Assembly (NCBI RefSeq): GCF_023546765.1 | Contig: NZ_CP097484.1 | Coordinates: 5,058,501-5,122,500, forward strand | From: Methylobacterium tardum | Lineage (GTDB): Bacteria; Pseudomonadota; Alphaproteobacteria; Rhizobiales; Beijerinckiaceae | Direction: 5' to 3' | Length of the DNA: 64,000 nucleotides | In this document: piece by piece, positions 19,073-29,124 of the stretch | How the letters are laid out: every line of letters begins with the position of its first letter | Numbering within the stretch: position 1 is the stretch's first letter | Translations under genes and position numbers: made by a program | Notes under the pieces: generated by a model | Seen by the model: the letters and a program-made list of their open reading frames with translations, nothing else | Told to the model about the DNA's origin: nothing | Databases searched by the model: none

Positions 19073-20083
19073 TCAGGGACGACAGATCGCCCGGAGGCGG
19101 TCGCTGGCGGCACTGCCCTCGCACAGCGCCCGGAGCGCCTCGGTGTGGCGGGGGGAGCGGTTGCGCCAGAGGGCGTAGTAGTAGGCTGCCCGCACGATGT
19201 CGGGCCGCGCCGCCTCGCGGTACGCCGCGTCGGCGTTGCCGGGGTCGTAGAAGCGCGCGAGCTGCCAGGCCGCGTCCGCGCTCGTGACCGGATCGGCCTC
19301 CTCGAAGGCGCGGAAGGCCGCGCTCCCCTGCCGGGAGGCGAGCGCCGTCTCGCCGAGCGCCAGGAAAGCGCCGGCCGGCGCGCGCTCGTCGACGAGGCGG
19401 GCGTAGCGCTGCCGCAGCTCGGCGGCCGTCAGGCGGGAATCCGGCTCGGGAGGAGCCGGCGGCGGGCTCGGCTCCTGGGGGGGCGCCTCGCGGCGGGCCA
19501 CGAGGTCGGGCAGCCGGTCGCGGTACAGGTAGGCGCCGCCAGCGGCCAGCGCGAGGAGCATCAGCGCGACCAGAGGCCAGAGCAGCCGGCTCTTGCGCGC
19601 AGCCGGCGCGGGCGCCGGCGGAGCCGCGGGCGCGGCGTCCTGCGGCGGGGCCGGCTCCGGTTCCGGGAGCGGCACCGCCTCGGTGGCCGCGACGGACGGA
19701 CCACCGATGCCGTCCCGGGTCAGCGTCGGAGCCGCTGCCGGAAGGCCGGCGAGGATGCCCCCGCCGGACGGCGCGGGCGAAATGGTCGGCCACGCGACCA
19801 CGCCGAAAGAGGTGCCGTCCTGCGCGACGATCTCGATCGGGACCAGCTCCTCGATGCGGTCGGCGACGTTGGGGCCGAAGCGCGCGACGGCCCGCCCGTC
19901 CCGCTCGGTCACCGCGAGCGGCGCGAGCCACGCGACCTCCGGCTGCCAGCCCTCCGCCCCGAGATGCCGCGGCTCGGTATCCTGGCGGCGGAACGAGAGC
20001 AGCGGCGACGCCAGCGGGCGACCGAGATCGATGAAGGCGTAGCCGCCGGACTCGTCCTCGTCCTCGGTGATGCGGATCGTCAT
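19073..20083 (-). CDS. single-pass membrane protein of the Srf cluster
   Basis: A 336-residue protein I cannot assign to a named family. About 110 residues of soluble N-terminal sequence lead to a Pro/Ala-rich linker. One transmembrane helix (LLWPLVALMLLALAAGGAYLY, about residues 165-190) and a second Pro-rich linker follow. The C-terminal helical domain (LRQRYARLVDERAPAGAF, AAWQLARFYDP, AAYYYALWRNRS) resembles SEL1/TPR-type solenoid repeats. The predicted topology is N-in with the repeat domain in the periplasm. It lies 44 bases downstream of srfC and 71 bases upstream of the caspase-like gene, and is probably co-transcribed with them. Confidence 0.65.
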   Translation of the reverse strand: MTIRITEDEDESGGYAFIDLGRPLASPLLSFRRQDTEPRHLGAEGWQPEVAWLAPLAVTERDGRAVARFGPNVADRIEELVPIEIVAQDGTSFGVVAWPTISPAPSGGGILAGLPAAAPTLTRDGIGGPSVAATEAVPLPEPEPAPPQDAAPAAPPAPAPAARKSRLLWPLVALMLLALAAGGAYLYRDRLPDLVARREAPPQEPSPPPAPPEPDSRLTAAELRQRYARLVDERAPAGAFLALGETALASRQGSAAFRAFEEADPVTSADAAWQLARFYDPGNADAAYREAARPDIVRAAYYYALWRNRSPRHTEALRALCEGSAASDRLRAICRP

Positions 20084-20127
20084 GGCGAAGGCTTCATGCG
20101 TACAGCGGAGCGAGCGGGCGGGGGCGG

Positions 20128-22743
20128 TCAGGCGGCGCGCGCCTGGAGACCGGCGAGGATCGCGCCGATCCGGGCGTTCTGCGCGAGGTCGATCGTGACG
20201 CCGGACGCGCTCTTGGCGTTGTCCTCGACGATCCGGTAGAAGCCGTGGAACCAGTCGGTGGCGTAGGTATGGGCGAAGGTCGCGGGGGCCTGCCCGATGC
20301 TGCGGGCGTCGTAGCTGACCGGTCGCTGGGCGAAGGCGACCCGATCCCCCGCCTCGTCCTGGATCGCGGGGCGCTCGCCGGCCGGCGGGACGAGGGTGAA
20401 CCCGAGGCTGCCGGTCAGCCGGTTGAGGCGGGTCGCGGCGATCAGCGCGAGCTTGACCGTCGACTGCTCGGAGCGCTCGACGGTTGCCGTGTCCCGCAGA
20501 TCGGACGCGATGCCACCCTCGATGTCGGCGCGGCGGGCCAGGATGATCAGCTCGCTGACCACGATCTCCAAGGCGGTCAGCGGCACGGCGAAGCGGCGCG
20601 CGAAGTCCTCGGTCTCGATCGTACGGCGCAAGGCCACAATCCAGGCGGCGACCACGGCCCGCGCCATCGCGCGCTCCCGGTCGTTGCCCAGGCTCGACGG
20701 CTCGGCTCGAGGCGCCGGCGCCGCGCCCGGCCGCGGGATCGCCCCGGGGCGGGCGATGCGCGGCGCCGCGACGGGGGGCGCGGCCTCGGTGGTCACGCTC
20801 TCCGCCCCGTGCAGGGCCTGCGCGAGCGCCGCGGGATCCACCATGAGCGCCCGGAGGAGCGAGCCGAACTGGCCGGCCGCCACGACCGCATCGAGCGCGT
20901 CGAAGACCTCGCCGGCCGCCTCGCGCCGTTCGGCCAGCCGCGTCTCGATGTCGAGGGCGACGTGGAAGCGGGCAAGCCGCTCCCGCATCTCGGCGCGCAG
21001 GGCCTCCAGCCGGGAGGCGATCTGCTGCGCCTTCAGCGCCGGCCGGCAGACCCGCGACAGGTTCTCGGCGAGGTAGCTCACGCCGCCGTCGTTGAGGCGG
21101 AGGGCCTCATCGAAGGCGCGGCCCGGATCCGCGAAATGCGCGGTCGCCTCCGGCAGGGCGGCGAAGCCGGCGCGCAGCTCGGCGATCCGCTCCTGCTTCT
21201 CGGGCAGGAACGCCACCTCGCGCCGTCCGTCGTAACGGATGACCGATTCCGCCGGGTAGTTCGGGTTCCGGAACCAGTAGGTGTTGCGGAACGGCGCGCC
21301 CGGAATCCATTGCCGCGGCCACGTGTGCGCCTTCCCGAAGAAGCCGAGCAGCGAGGCTTCGATCCGGTTGCGGAAGCGCAGGCCCGCATCCTGGCCGACG
21401 TCGCCGGCCTTGTCGGCGAAGTGGCTGTCGAACCACGTGAGCACGAGGAACAGCAGGTTCGGCAGCTGCGCCCGCGCCTCCGGGCTCGATCCGTGCGTGA
21501 GCGTGATCCAGCGCTCCACGAGGTCGGGCAGCGTCACGACCTCCTGGTTGGAGGGGCGGACGCACAGCATCATCGCGGTCAATTCCTGCTCGGCGACGTA
21601 GCGGTCGAACAGGTAGGCGACCTTGCCGCGCAGGAAGGTCTCCTTCAGCGCGTCCGGGTGCGCGGTCAGGAAATGGGCGAGATCGACCTTCTGACGGCTG
21701 CGGGCGCCGGGGAAGTCGAGCAGGTCCGCCTCCTGGAGAAAGGCCCGGGGCGTGTCGGCGATCTCGATGCGCAGCTCCGCGGTGATCGCCGCCACCGTGG
21801 CGCGCGCCAGCGTGACGGCCCTGCCGCCGGCCGCGTGCACCGTCAGGGTATCGTCCGAGCGAGCCGCCCCGAGACCCGCCAGGGTCGCCACATCGAGGAT
21901 GCTGCCCTCGCGGGGCACCAGAGCGGCGAGCGGCGCGAAGATCTCCTCCGGATGGTCGAGGCGTTCCAGCGCCTCCGCGAGCTGGCGGTAGACGGCCGTG
22001 AAGGCCGCGTGGCCGCCCCAGAGGGGCGCGAACAAGCGGGCGCGCCCGTCGAGGTCGAGGCCTCCGGCCAAGCTGCGGGCCTCATCCCAGTAGCGGGCGA
22101 GATCGTCGAGAGGCCGCGTGCCGCGGGCCTGGTCGCGCACATAATCCTGCAGGTCGTCGATCGCGACGTCGCCGAAGCGCGACGTGCCGGGTCGGGCCTG
22201 GGCCTTCAAGCTCGCCAGCAGCGCGGCAATGGCCTCGGGGCCCGGCGGCGTCTCCTTGGTGGCGTCGCCGTCGTGCAGGAAGGTGTTGCACAGGACCTTG
22301 ACGAGATCGACCTCGCTGAGGACCCGCAGGCGGACCGGCGCACCGGGCGGCGTCTGCCCGGCCGTAGCTCCTGCACCGGCCGTGAAGCGGGTGACCAGCC
22401 CCGTCGCCTCCTTCTCGCCGATCGGGTTGATCTCGGCCAGGAAATCCACCGGCTCGTGCCCGTCGAAGCGGGCCCGCAGGGCACCGTCCTCCGGACGCGC
22501 CAGGACCTCGACCAGGTAGGATTTGCCCGCCTGGCTCGGCCCGAACACGCCCGCGCACATCGGCCGGGCCGCCGCGCGGGCCAGCCGCTCGGCCCGGTTG
22601 GCCGCCTTCCGGACGTAGCGGATGAGATCCGCACGCTCGCGTCCGACCGCGCCGGCATTGGCCTCGTCGCCGAGCCACTGCTCGGCGTCCTCGGCCAGCC
22701 GGCCCGTATTCCTGCAATCCTGCGCCAGATGTTCGGTCGACAT
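20128..22743 (-). CDS. srfC: SrfC-like large GTPase
   Basis: An 871-residue protein of the SrfC family (putative virulence factor, named from the SsrB-regulated srf genes of Salmonella). It has a P-loop (FGPSQAGKSYLVE, Lys near 74), a G3-like DFPG near residue 343 and a G4-like LTWFD. The rest is long, helix-rich and dynamin-like in organisation, with an Ala/Pro-rich insert (about residues 660-690). No transmembrane segment is evident. The start ATG 22743 lies 8 bases after the srfB stop; an in-frame TTG whose bases overlap that stop (TTGA) is an alternative. SrfB and SrfC are almost always encoded together, and their molecular job is unknown. Confidence 0.85.
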   Translation of the reverse strand: MSTEHLAQDCRNTGRLAEDAEQWLGDEANAGAVGRERADLIRYVRKAANRAERLARAAARPMCAGVFGPSQAGKSYLVEVLARPEDGALRARFDGHEPVDFLAEINPIGEKEATGLVTRFTAGAGATAGQTPPGAPVRLRVLSEVDLVKVLCNTFLHDGDATKETPPGPEAIAALLASLKAQARPGTSRFGDVAIDDLQDYVRDQARGTRPLDDLARYWDEARSLAGGLDLDGRARLFAPLWGGHAAFTAVYRQLAEALERLDHPEEIFAPLAALVPREGSILDVATLAGLGAARSDDTLTVHAAGGRAVTLARATVAAITAELRIEIADTPRAFLQEADLLDFPGARSRQKVDLAHFLTAHPDALKETFLRGKVAYLFDRYVAEQELTAMMLCVRPSNQEVVTLPDLVERWITLTHGSSPEARAQLPNLLFLVLTWFDSHFADKAGDVGQDAGLRFRNRIEASLLGFFGKAHTWPRQWIPGAPFRNTYWFRNPNYPAESVIRYDGRREVAFLPEKQERIAELRAGFAALPEATAHFADPGRAFDEALRLNDGGVSYLAENLSRVCRPALKAQQIASRLEALRAEMRERLARFHVALDIETRLAERREAAGEVFDALDAVVAAGQFGSLLRALMVDPAALAQALHGAESVTTEAAPPVAAPRIARPGAIPRPGAAPAPRAEPSSLGNDRERAMARAVVAAWIVALRRTIETEDFARRFAVPLTALEIVVSELIILARRADIEGGIASDLRDTATVERSEQSTVKLALIAATRLNRLTGSLGFTLVPPAGERPAIQDEAGDRVAFAQRPVSYDARSIGQAPATFAHTYATDWFHGFYRIVEDNAKSASGVTIDLAQNARIGAILAGLQARAA

Positions 22744-22751
22744 GCGTGATC

Positions 22752-25700
22752 TCAATTCAGGGCGAGGATGCCGGTGTCGAGCCAGTATCCCTGCTCCGAG
22801 GCCAGGGTATCGAGCACGAGCTCGATCTTGCGTCCGACGTCGAGACCGTCCGCGTCGTAGGCGTCGGTGATCTCGAACTCTTCCTTCATCGACTCCGAGC
22901 GCAGCAGGGCATCCGGCCCTTCGTCGTCGGGCCGGCCGTCGCCGCTGCGCTCCAGGGTGATCTCGAGGGGCAGCCGCAGCTGCGTCGCCTCCTGGCCGGC
23001 GCGCATCCGCAAGCGGTAGAGCGGCGTCGCGATCCAGCGCTCCACCGGCAATTGCCGGTACCCCAGGCGCATCGGCGCGTAGTACCGGAGCTTCGCGCTC
23101 ATCGCCGGTCCCTGGCGCCGGGCCGAGGCCGGCGCGTCGAGATCGACTTCGCGGAAGACGAGGCCGGCGTCGCGGAGCTGGCCGCTCAGCTCAAGCTCGC
23201 CGATGTAGCGGGCCGTGGAGCGCAGCGCGAGTCGGCGGGTGAACAGGGTGAAGTTGGTGAGCTGGCCCTCCGCGAGCGCGCAGAGCATGCCGCCCACAGC
23301 CGTGGTGGTCTTGGGATCGCCGATGCGGCGGTTGTCCCGCTCCCGGAACGGGTACCACGTGCCGGCCTGATACTGGTGGAGCGGCACGATCCGGTCCGGC
23401 GAGACCGCCAGCTTGTCGGCGAGGCAGTCGGCGAAGGCCTGGAGCCGGGACGGGCGGCCCGAGAGCAGGACCACGTCGACGTCGAGGGCGTGCACGGCCT
23501 CGCACAGGTTGTCGAGGACGAGGTCGAGCGTCGCGACCACGCAGGCGCCGACCACGTCGGCCCGGCTCTCGAAGACGCAGTCGGTCAGGGCGAAGTCCGC
23601 CGCGCCGCCGGTGCGGGCCGGGATCTCGAGGAAGTCGAGCAGGCGCTGCTGCGGCAGGGCGCGCCGCAGGATCCGGCCGCCGCGTTCGGGGAAGAACTCG
23701 GCGAAGGGGCGGGCGGTGGTCTCCGCGCCCGCCTCGACGTCGCCGAGGATGCGCAGGCCGATCGGCTCCAGCACCCGCGACACGAATTGCCGGCGCAGAT
23801 GCTTCTCCTGCTCGGCCATGTTGGCGCGGTCGCCGCCGAAGCGCTCCAGCAGCAGGGCGTGTGGGTCCGGATGCCCGGCCGAGCGCAGGGCCGCCTCGAT
23901 CGTGGGCAGGACGAGGCGCTCGATCACCCGCTTGAGGATATCGTCGCCGGCGATCCGGAACCCCTCGCGGAAGTTCTGCACCGGTTTGATCGCCCGGTTG
24001 CCCTCCGCGTAGTAGGTCGTGATCATCAGGTCGGTGGTGCCGCCGCCGACATCGATGCTGGCGATCCGCACCGACGGCTCCGGGCGTATTTCCGGGCCGG
24101 GTGTGGTGTCGGGCTCCGCGAACGGCCGGGGGCGGCCGACGAGCCTCAGGAAGCCGTCAACGGCACCGCCGAGCTTCTGGGTGATCTCCCCGTACAGGTA
24201 GACGAACTGGACGCAGCTCGCCTCGTCCCACGCGACGTGGACCTCGGGCTGGGTCAGGCCGGGGGGCGGATTGTCGGCCCAGCCCATGAGCTGCCAGATC
24301 AGCTTCACCGCACCCTCGGCGCGGGACCGGAGCAGGCGCTGCTCTTGGACCGGCATGGCGGGCGGCAGGGTCAGGATGATTCGGCGCAGCTTGCGCGGGG
24401 CATCCTTCGTGCGCCGGCGCTCGCGCACCCCGGCATTGTTGATGGTCGACAGGGCGTGGCAGACCACCTCGGCGACCATGAAGGTGAAGTAGGACGAGCG
24501 CGAGAAGGTCAGGCGCGAGGCGCCGACGCGGTCGTCCGGCAGGACCCGAATCCCGTAGCGCTTCCGGTCGGCGTCGAGCTGCGCGATGACGTCGCCGCGG
24601 CTGTTGACGAACTGCCGGATCGTGCGGTCGATCAGCGGGCTTGTCCCGTCGGCGCCGTAGTCGCGATCGGGGAAGCGCCATTCCTGGTTCACCGGGCGGA
24701 CGTCGCACAAGTAGCGCTTCGGGCTCGACAGGCCGCCCACCGCCTCGGTGCCCTGGGCGAGCTCGCGGAACCGGCTGGCCTCGGGCCCGACCCGGACGGG
24801 GCTCGGCCAGAAGAACGCCCGCGGGCGCGCCGACAGGCGCGAGAGGTGATCGCGGCCGAACCGGGCGTGCGACAGCTCGACATGGCTCTCGAACGGCTCG
24901 GTGTAGACCTGCTCGGGCTCGGACAGGTCGCGGAGCTGCAGCACGAACGAGTTGTTGAGGTCGACCCGATCCTCGTTCGGGTGGGACTCGATCAGGATCC
25001 CGCAGGTGCGGCTGTTGCCGATGTCGAGGATCAGGTCGACCGTGACCGGCCGGATCGCCGGCTCTGCCGTCACCGTATCGGTCAGCCGCAGGGTCCGGGG
25101 CCGGACCGCCATCTGCAGGTACTCGAGGAAGACCAGATAGCGCGCGTAGTGCTCGAGCGTGTTCGGGAAGTCCGTATCGCGCAGGGGGCGATCCGGCCGC
25201 TGTGCCGCCTTGAACTCGCGGAACTGCTCCAGCAGCCATGCGGGCACCCATTCCTGGAAGCCGGCCAGCCGGCGGGTCTCCTCGCCCTCCCCGGCCGCGC
25301 CCAGGAACCAGCCGATGTCGCGGAAGCGATGGGCGAAGCGGAACTCGTGCTCGTTGGCGGCATCCTCCAGGCAGGGCGCCGTGTACGGCCGGTTCGGGCG
25401 CCGCTCGAGCAGCTCGGTGTCGAAGGCGAAGATCACCCGGTGGCTGATCGGGCTGTCCGGCGCCCGGTCGGCGACCTCGACGATCCGCACGCGCGCCCAG
25501 TTGGTCGGTCCGAGGTCGAGCTCCTCGCCGCCCTCGACGCCGGCCTTGACCCGCAGCATCGGTACCGGGGTCCATTTCTCCAGGAAGACCTCGAGGGCGC
25601 CGCGCTCGCCGACCGCGTATTCCCGGTCGTCACCGCGGGCGGTCTCGACCGCGTCGGCGCCCGGGTCGTCCTCGTTCCAGGTCGGAAGCAGGCTGTAGGT

Positions 25701-25862
25701 CCGCCGCCCGTCCCCCTGGGGCGCGCCCGTGACCGCGCGCTCGGCGAAGCGGCGGGACAGGCGCCCGACCGTGTCGATGTGGAAGGCGTATTCCACGAAC
25801 TGAACGCCGCTGTGCGGGACCAGCCGGATCGTGGGGCCGAAGGGGACGGGATCGACAAACAT
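22752..25862 (-). CDS. srfB: SrfB-like actin/Hsp70-fold ATPase
   Basis: A 1036-residue SrfB-family protein. After about 270 residues of family-specific sequence come the motifs of an ASKHA (actin/Hsp70/sugar kinase) ATPase. These are phosphate-1 LILDIGNSRTCGILIES (Asp near 280), phosphate-2 ASIDVGGGTTDLMIT (near 603) and an adenosine-type VVLLSGRPSR (near 797). It should therefore bind ATP and change conformation or polymerise. The family is annotated as virulence factor SrfB, but no biochemical role is established. It sits upstream of srfC on the same strand with 8 bases between them, and 65 bases downstream of a membrane protein gene. The partnership of an ASKHA ATPase with a large GTPase is the core of this locus. 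Confidence 0.87.
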   Translation of the reverse strand: MFVDPVPFGPTIRLVPHSGVQFVEYAFHIDTVGRLSRRFAERAVTGAPQGDGRRTYSLLPTWNEDDPGADAVETARGDDREYAVGERGALEVFLEKWTPVPMLRVKAGVEGGEELDLGPTNWARVRIVEVADRAPDSPISHRVIFAFDTELLERRPNRPYTAPCLEDAANEHEFRFAHRFRDIGWFLGAAGEGEETRRLAGFQEWVPAWLLEQFREFKAAQRPDRPLRDTDFPNTLEHYARYLVFLEYLQMAVRPRTLRLTDTVTAEPAIRPVTVDLILDIGNSRTCGILIESHPNEDRVDLNNSFVLQLRDLSEPEQVYTEPFESHVELSHARFGRDHLSRLSARPRAFFWPSPVRVGPEASRFRELAQGTEAVGGLSSPKRYLCDVRPVNQEWRFPDRDYGADGTSPLIDRTIRQFVNSRGDVIAQLDADRKRYGIRVLPDDRVGASRLTFSRSSYFTFMVAEVVCHALSTINNAGVRERRRTKDAPRKLRRIILTLPPAMPVQEQRLLRSRAEGAVKLIWQLMGWADNPPPGLTQPEVHVAWDEASCVQFVYLYGEITQKLGGAVDGFLRLVGRPRPFAEPDTTPGPEIRPEPSVRIASIDVGGGTTDLMITTYYAEGNRAIKPVQNFREGFRIAGDDILKRVIERLVLPTIEAALRSAGHPDPHALLLERFGGDRANMAEQEKHLRRQFVSRVLEPIGLRILGDVEAGAETTARPFAEFFPERGGRILRRALPQQRLLDFLEIPARTGGAADFALTDCVFESRADVVGACVVATLDLVLDNLCEAVHALDVDVVLLSGRPSRLQAFADCLADKLAVSPDRIVPLHQYQAGTWYPFRERDNRRIGDPKTTTAVGGMLCALAEGQLTNFTLFTRRLALRSTARYIGELELSGQLRDAGLVFREVDLDAPASARRQGPAMSAKLRYYAPMRLGYRQLPVERWIATPLYRLRMRAGQEATQLRLPLEITLERSGDGRPDDEGPDALLRSESMKEEFEITDAYDADGLDVGRKIELVLDTLASEQGYWLDTGILALN

Positions 25863-25927
25863 CGGGGAGACGGATCTCGTGGGGCGCGTGGCGGCGGATC
25901 GGGGGGCAGCTCTGGGCGTCGGGTCGG

Positions 25928-27301
25928 TCAGGGCACGGCCGCGCTCCCGGTCGGGGCCTGGAGGCCGCTCTGCGGCGGTGCCGCGATCGGCAGGTCGAAT
26001 GACAGCACGGCTTGCGCGACCCGCTCCGCCGAGATCCGGCCGGCGCGCTGCTCGGCGATCTCGCCGTGGCGCGACAGGATGACCTGGAACGGGATCTCCG
26101 GCCGGGCCTCACCGTGACGGGCGAACAGCCCGACCTCGACGCCGTAGCGGCCCTCGGGGGCGGGGGCGTCGTCCCAGATCACGTGCTCCACCGGCCGGCT
26201 GGCGCTGCTCCCACCCTTCTCGTTCTGGTCGGCCACGAGGCGGGCGCCGCAGGAGGCCCGGTGCTCGAAGCTGATGCGCGTGCGGTCCGGACAGACGACC
26301 TGGAGGTCGAGATCGGACGCGCCTTCCCACGCGAGCGTCAGTTCGAGACCCTGCCCGCGCTCGATGCCGGCGAGACGCCGCGCGAGGTCGGGGGGGAGTA
26401 CCTGCGGGGCCTCGAGCGCGGCCCGGCGCGGCGGCACCGGGCAGCTCGCGTCGCAGGTGAGCGCCTGGCGCGTGAGGGCGAGTTCGGCGGCCCGCACGGC
26501 GTCGTCCGTGGTCTGGATCGTCGCGAGGATCGCGCTGCCGTCGGGATCAAGGGCCACCGACGGCGCGGGGCAGTGATCGGGCAGCACCGCGCGCATCCAG
26601 GCGGGCCAGTCGCCGCTGCCGACGGCGCAGGCGCGCAGGAGCCGGTCCGCCAGGACGCCGCAGAGCAGCACGAAGACGAGCCAGAGGATCGGCGCGAGCC
26701 ATGGCCGCCGCGCGGGCGCGAGCCGGACGCCGGGCCGCGCCGGCGCCGCTCCGGCCATGTCGGGAAGCGGCGCCGGCGGCGCCCAGAGATTGGCCGGGGC
26801 TTCCACCGCCGCGGCGCTCGCCGTGATCGCGGCGCCGCGCGCGACGGCCGGGCCGTCCGAGCCGGCGCGCCGGTAGCCCCAGGCCACCAGGACCGGCTGG
26901 CCGTCGACCGACCACAGGTGGTCGGCGTCCGGGACAACGAGCGCGTCCCGCAGCAGACGGGCGAGGTCACGCGAGGCCTCGCCCTCGCGCTCCAGGCCGT
27001 CCGCGAAGGTGGTGATCTCGGCGACCAGACGGGCCGCGGTCTCGCGCAGGGTCGTGGCGGCGGCGGGATCGAGCGCGGTCACGGGCCGCGCGTCGCCGTC
27101 GACCGCGGCGAACCACGCGAAGCCGGGACGTCCGGTGCCGGCGACCGCGACGGGGGCCGGTTCGGCGAACAGGTGCGCGTGCGCCGGGCTCAGACGGCGC
27201 GCCAGCAGGTCGACGAGCTGCTCGTATTGCTGCGCGAGCTTCGGATTGACCGGGTCGAGGCCGAGGCGCGGCGTCTCGGTAAGCTTCGTGGTCGCGGACA
27301 T
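25928..27301 (-). CDS. membrane protein with DUF2135/YfaP-like C-terminal domain
   Basis: A 457-residue single-pass membrane protein. The N-terminal 150 residues (YEQLVDLLARRLSPAHAHLFAEP, then WFAAVDGDARPVTALDPAAA) share a pattern with the N-terminus of the upstream protease gene. One transmembrane helix (WLAPILWLVFVLLCGVLADRLL, about residues 197-220) follows. The C-terminal domain has LTLAWEGASDLDLQVVCPD, FEHRASCGARLVADQNE and APEGRYGVEVGLF. These match the beta-sandwich seen in DUF2135/YfaP proteins, which bind or scaffold at the envelope. It occupies the position of srfA in an srf-type operon, but I cannot claim orthology. Five cysteines in the periplasmic half may form disulfides. Confidence 0.65.
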   Translation of the reverse strand: MSATTKLTETPRLGLDPVNPKLAQQYEQLVDLLARRLSPAHAHLFAEPAPVAVAGTGRPGFAWFAAVDGDARPVTALDPAAATTLRETAARLVAEITTFADGLEREGEASRDLARLLRDALVVPDADHLWSVDGQPVLVAWGYRRAGSDGPAVARGAAITASAAAVEAPANLWAPPAPLPDMAGAAPARPGVRLAPARRPWLAPILWLVFVLLCGVLADRLLRACAVGSGDWPAWMRAVLPDHCPAPSVALDPDGSAILATIQTTDDAVRAAELALTRQALTCDASCPVPPRRAALEAPQVLPPDLARRLAGIERGQGLELTLAWEGASDLDLQVVCPDRTRISFEHRASCGARLVADQNEKGGSSASRPVEHVIWDDAPAPEGRYGVEVGLFARHGEARPEIPFQVILSRHGEIAEQRAGRISAERVAQAVLSFDLPIAAPPQSGLQAPTGSAAVP

Positions 27302-27313
27302 GATGACGGCCCC

Positions 27314-29091
27314 TCAGCGTGCCGGCGGCCGGGCGTCGCGCCCCGGCCGTGGGGCGGTCCGCGCGTCCGGCCGCGGAGCCGTCTGGCCGGCGGGCGCGGC
27401 CGGTGCCGGGGCGGGCGGCGTCGCGGCAGCCTCGGCCGGCTCGGCCGCGGCGGTCGCCGCCGGGCGAGGCGTCGCCTGGAGATCGCAGGGACGGTCGTCG
27501 ACAGCCGCGGTCACGCCGGCGCGCGCCAGGAACGCCGCGAGACCGTCGGCGCCCAGGGCGTAGCGCGCGGTGACCGGCATGCGGTCGTCCGTGCGGCCGA
27601 AGGCGTTCACGCCGACGACGCGGCCGCAATAATCGGCGAGCGGGCCGCCGCTGTTGCCCGGCGCGATCTCGGCCCCATGCAGCACCAGCGTCACGGCGGC
27701 CTCGTCGTAGCGCTGTAGGTGGTTGACCACGCCGGTCTGGACCACCGGGACGAGGTCGCGGCTCGCCGCGGCGTCGCCGTCCCGGAGGCGCGCGAAGGTC
27801 GGGTCGGTGCCGAGATAGAGGCCCGGGAACCCGGACGCGACCACCGGCGTCAGCGGGCGGCCCGGCTTCGCGAGGGCGAGGGGCCGCCCCCTGAGCGCGG
27901 CGGGACCCGCAGCAGGGCGAAGTCGGTCAGGGTGCCCGGGGCGCCGACCTGCACCAGGGTCGCCGGAGCGACGCCGGCGTGCCGCCCGGCGATCATCAGC
28001 GTCGAGGCTCCCTCGGCGACGTGGCGATTGGTGACGACGAGATCGTCCGCGACGAAGAACCCTGACCCGGTGGCGTCGCCGGCCAGGACCAGGACCGTGC
28101 TGCGCTCCAGCCGGTCGACGAGCCCGTCGGTGGCCGGCGCGCCGGGCCGACCGGCTTCCGACGGGAGCGCCGACGGCTCGACGGCGGCGCGGGCCGCGGG
28201 GGGCGCGGCCGGATCCGCGGGCAGGCGCACGCCGGCGGGGCTCTGCGGAACGAGCCCGGGAAGTTCCGTCCGGAGGCGGGGGCAGGCGAAGCCCTCAGCC
28301 GCTGCGAGGGCGTCGCGCCGGCGGCGAAGACCGTCGAGCCAGGCCGTCTGGAAGGCCCTGGACTCAGCCGATACGGCTTGGGGCAGCGGCGGGAAGACCA
28401 GAACGCCCGGCACATAGGAGAGCGCGACCAGGGCCGCCGCAATCCCGGCGGCGACGACCGGCGCGATGCCGCCGCGCCAAGCCGGTCGCACGGGAACACC
28501 GAGCCGCGGTCCGGGAGACGCATCCTGGCCGGCCGGGGCCGCCGGCTTGAAGCGTGCGGCCCAGTCGTCACGGCCGATCGGCGGATGGGGGAGGTGATCG
28601 GGGGCGAACGCACCGAGCGTCGACACGTAGTGGCGCACGCGTCCGCGCTCGTCCGCGGCCAATCCCTGAGGGAGCAATCCCCAGTCGGCGAGGAGCGGGG
28701 CGTCCCCGACCGCCAGCACGGCGGAGGGTCCCGCGAGATTGAGGCACGCCGCCGTGAACGCGCCCGCCTCACGGTCCCGCAGCACCGGCTCCAGCGCCGC
28801 CAGCGCGGCGCCAAGGCGGTGCCTGAGCTGGACCGCGCTGTCCGGATCAAGGTCGGCCAGCGGCCGGATCGGGCCGTCGAGATTCGTGTACCAGTCCACG
28901 CGCGCCGGGGCCGCCCCGTTGCTGCGCGAGATGACCGGCTCGGCGAAGAGTTCGGCAGCGGCTTCGCCGCCGTGCTGGCGCAGGATCCGGCGCAGCCGGT
29001 CATAGGCCTCGATGACCGGCCGGTCATCGGTGCGGACAGCATCCAGTCCGGCCAGCGTCCGGCTGGCGACGAAGCGCGTGGCGCCGGTCAT
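27314..29091 (-). CDS. membrane-anchored trypsin-like serine protease (frameshifted)
   Basis: The product has about 190 cytoplasmic residues sharing an N-terminal pattern (LRQHGGEAAAELFAEP, WYTNLDGPIRPLADLDPDSA) with the next gene. One transmembrane helix (VVAAGIAAALVALSYVPGVLVF) leads to a periplasmic S1-type protease domain. The triad is recognisable: VVTNRHVAEG (His), LTDFALLRV (Asp) and IAPGNSGGPLADY (Ser). The Ser half is one frame away from the His/Asp half. An extra base in the C run at 27887-27891 (plus strand) restores LRVPPRSGGRPLALAKPGRPL and a continuous protein of about 592 residues. A Pro/Ala-rich tail ends the protein. It lies 12 bases upstream of the DUF2135-like gene and is likely in the same operon. 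Confidence 0.75.
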
Positions 29092-29124
29092 GGCCGCACC
29101 GCCTGCACTGCCCGCGGCCGCCGG

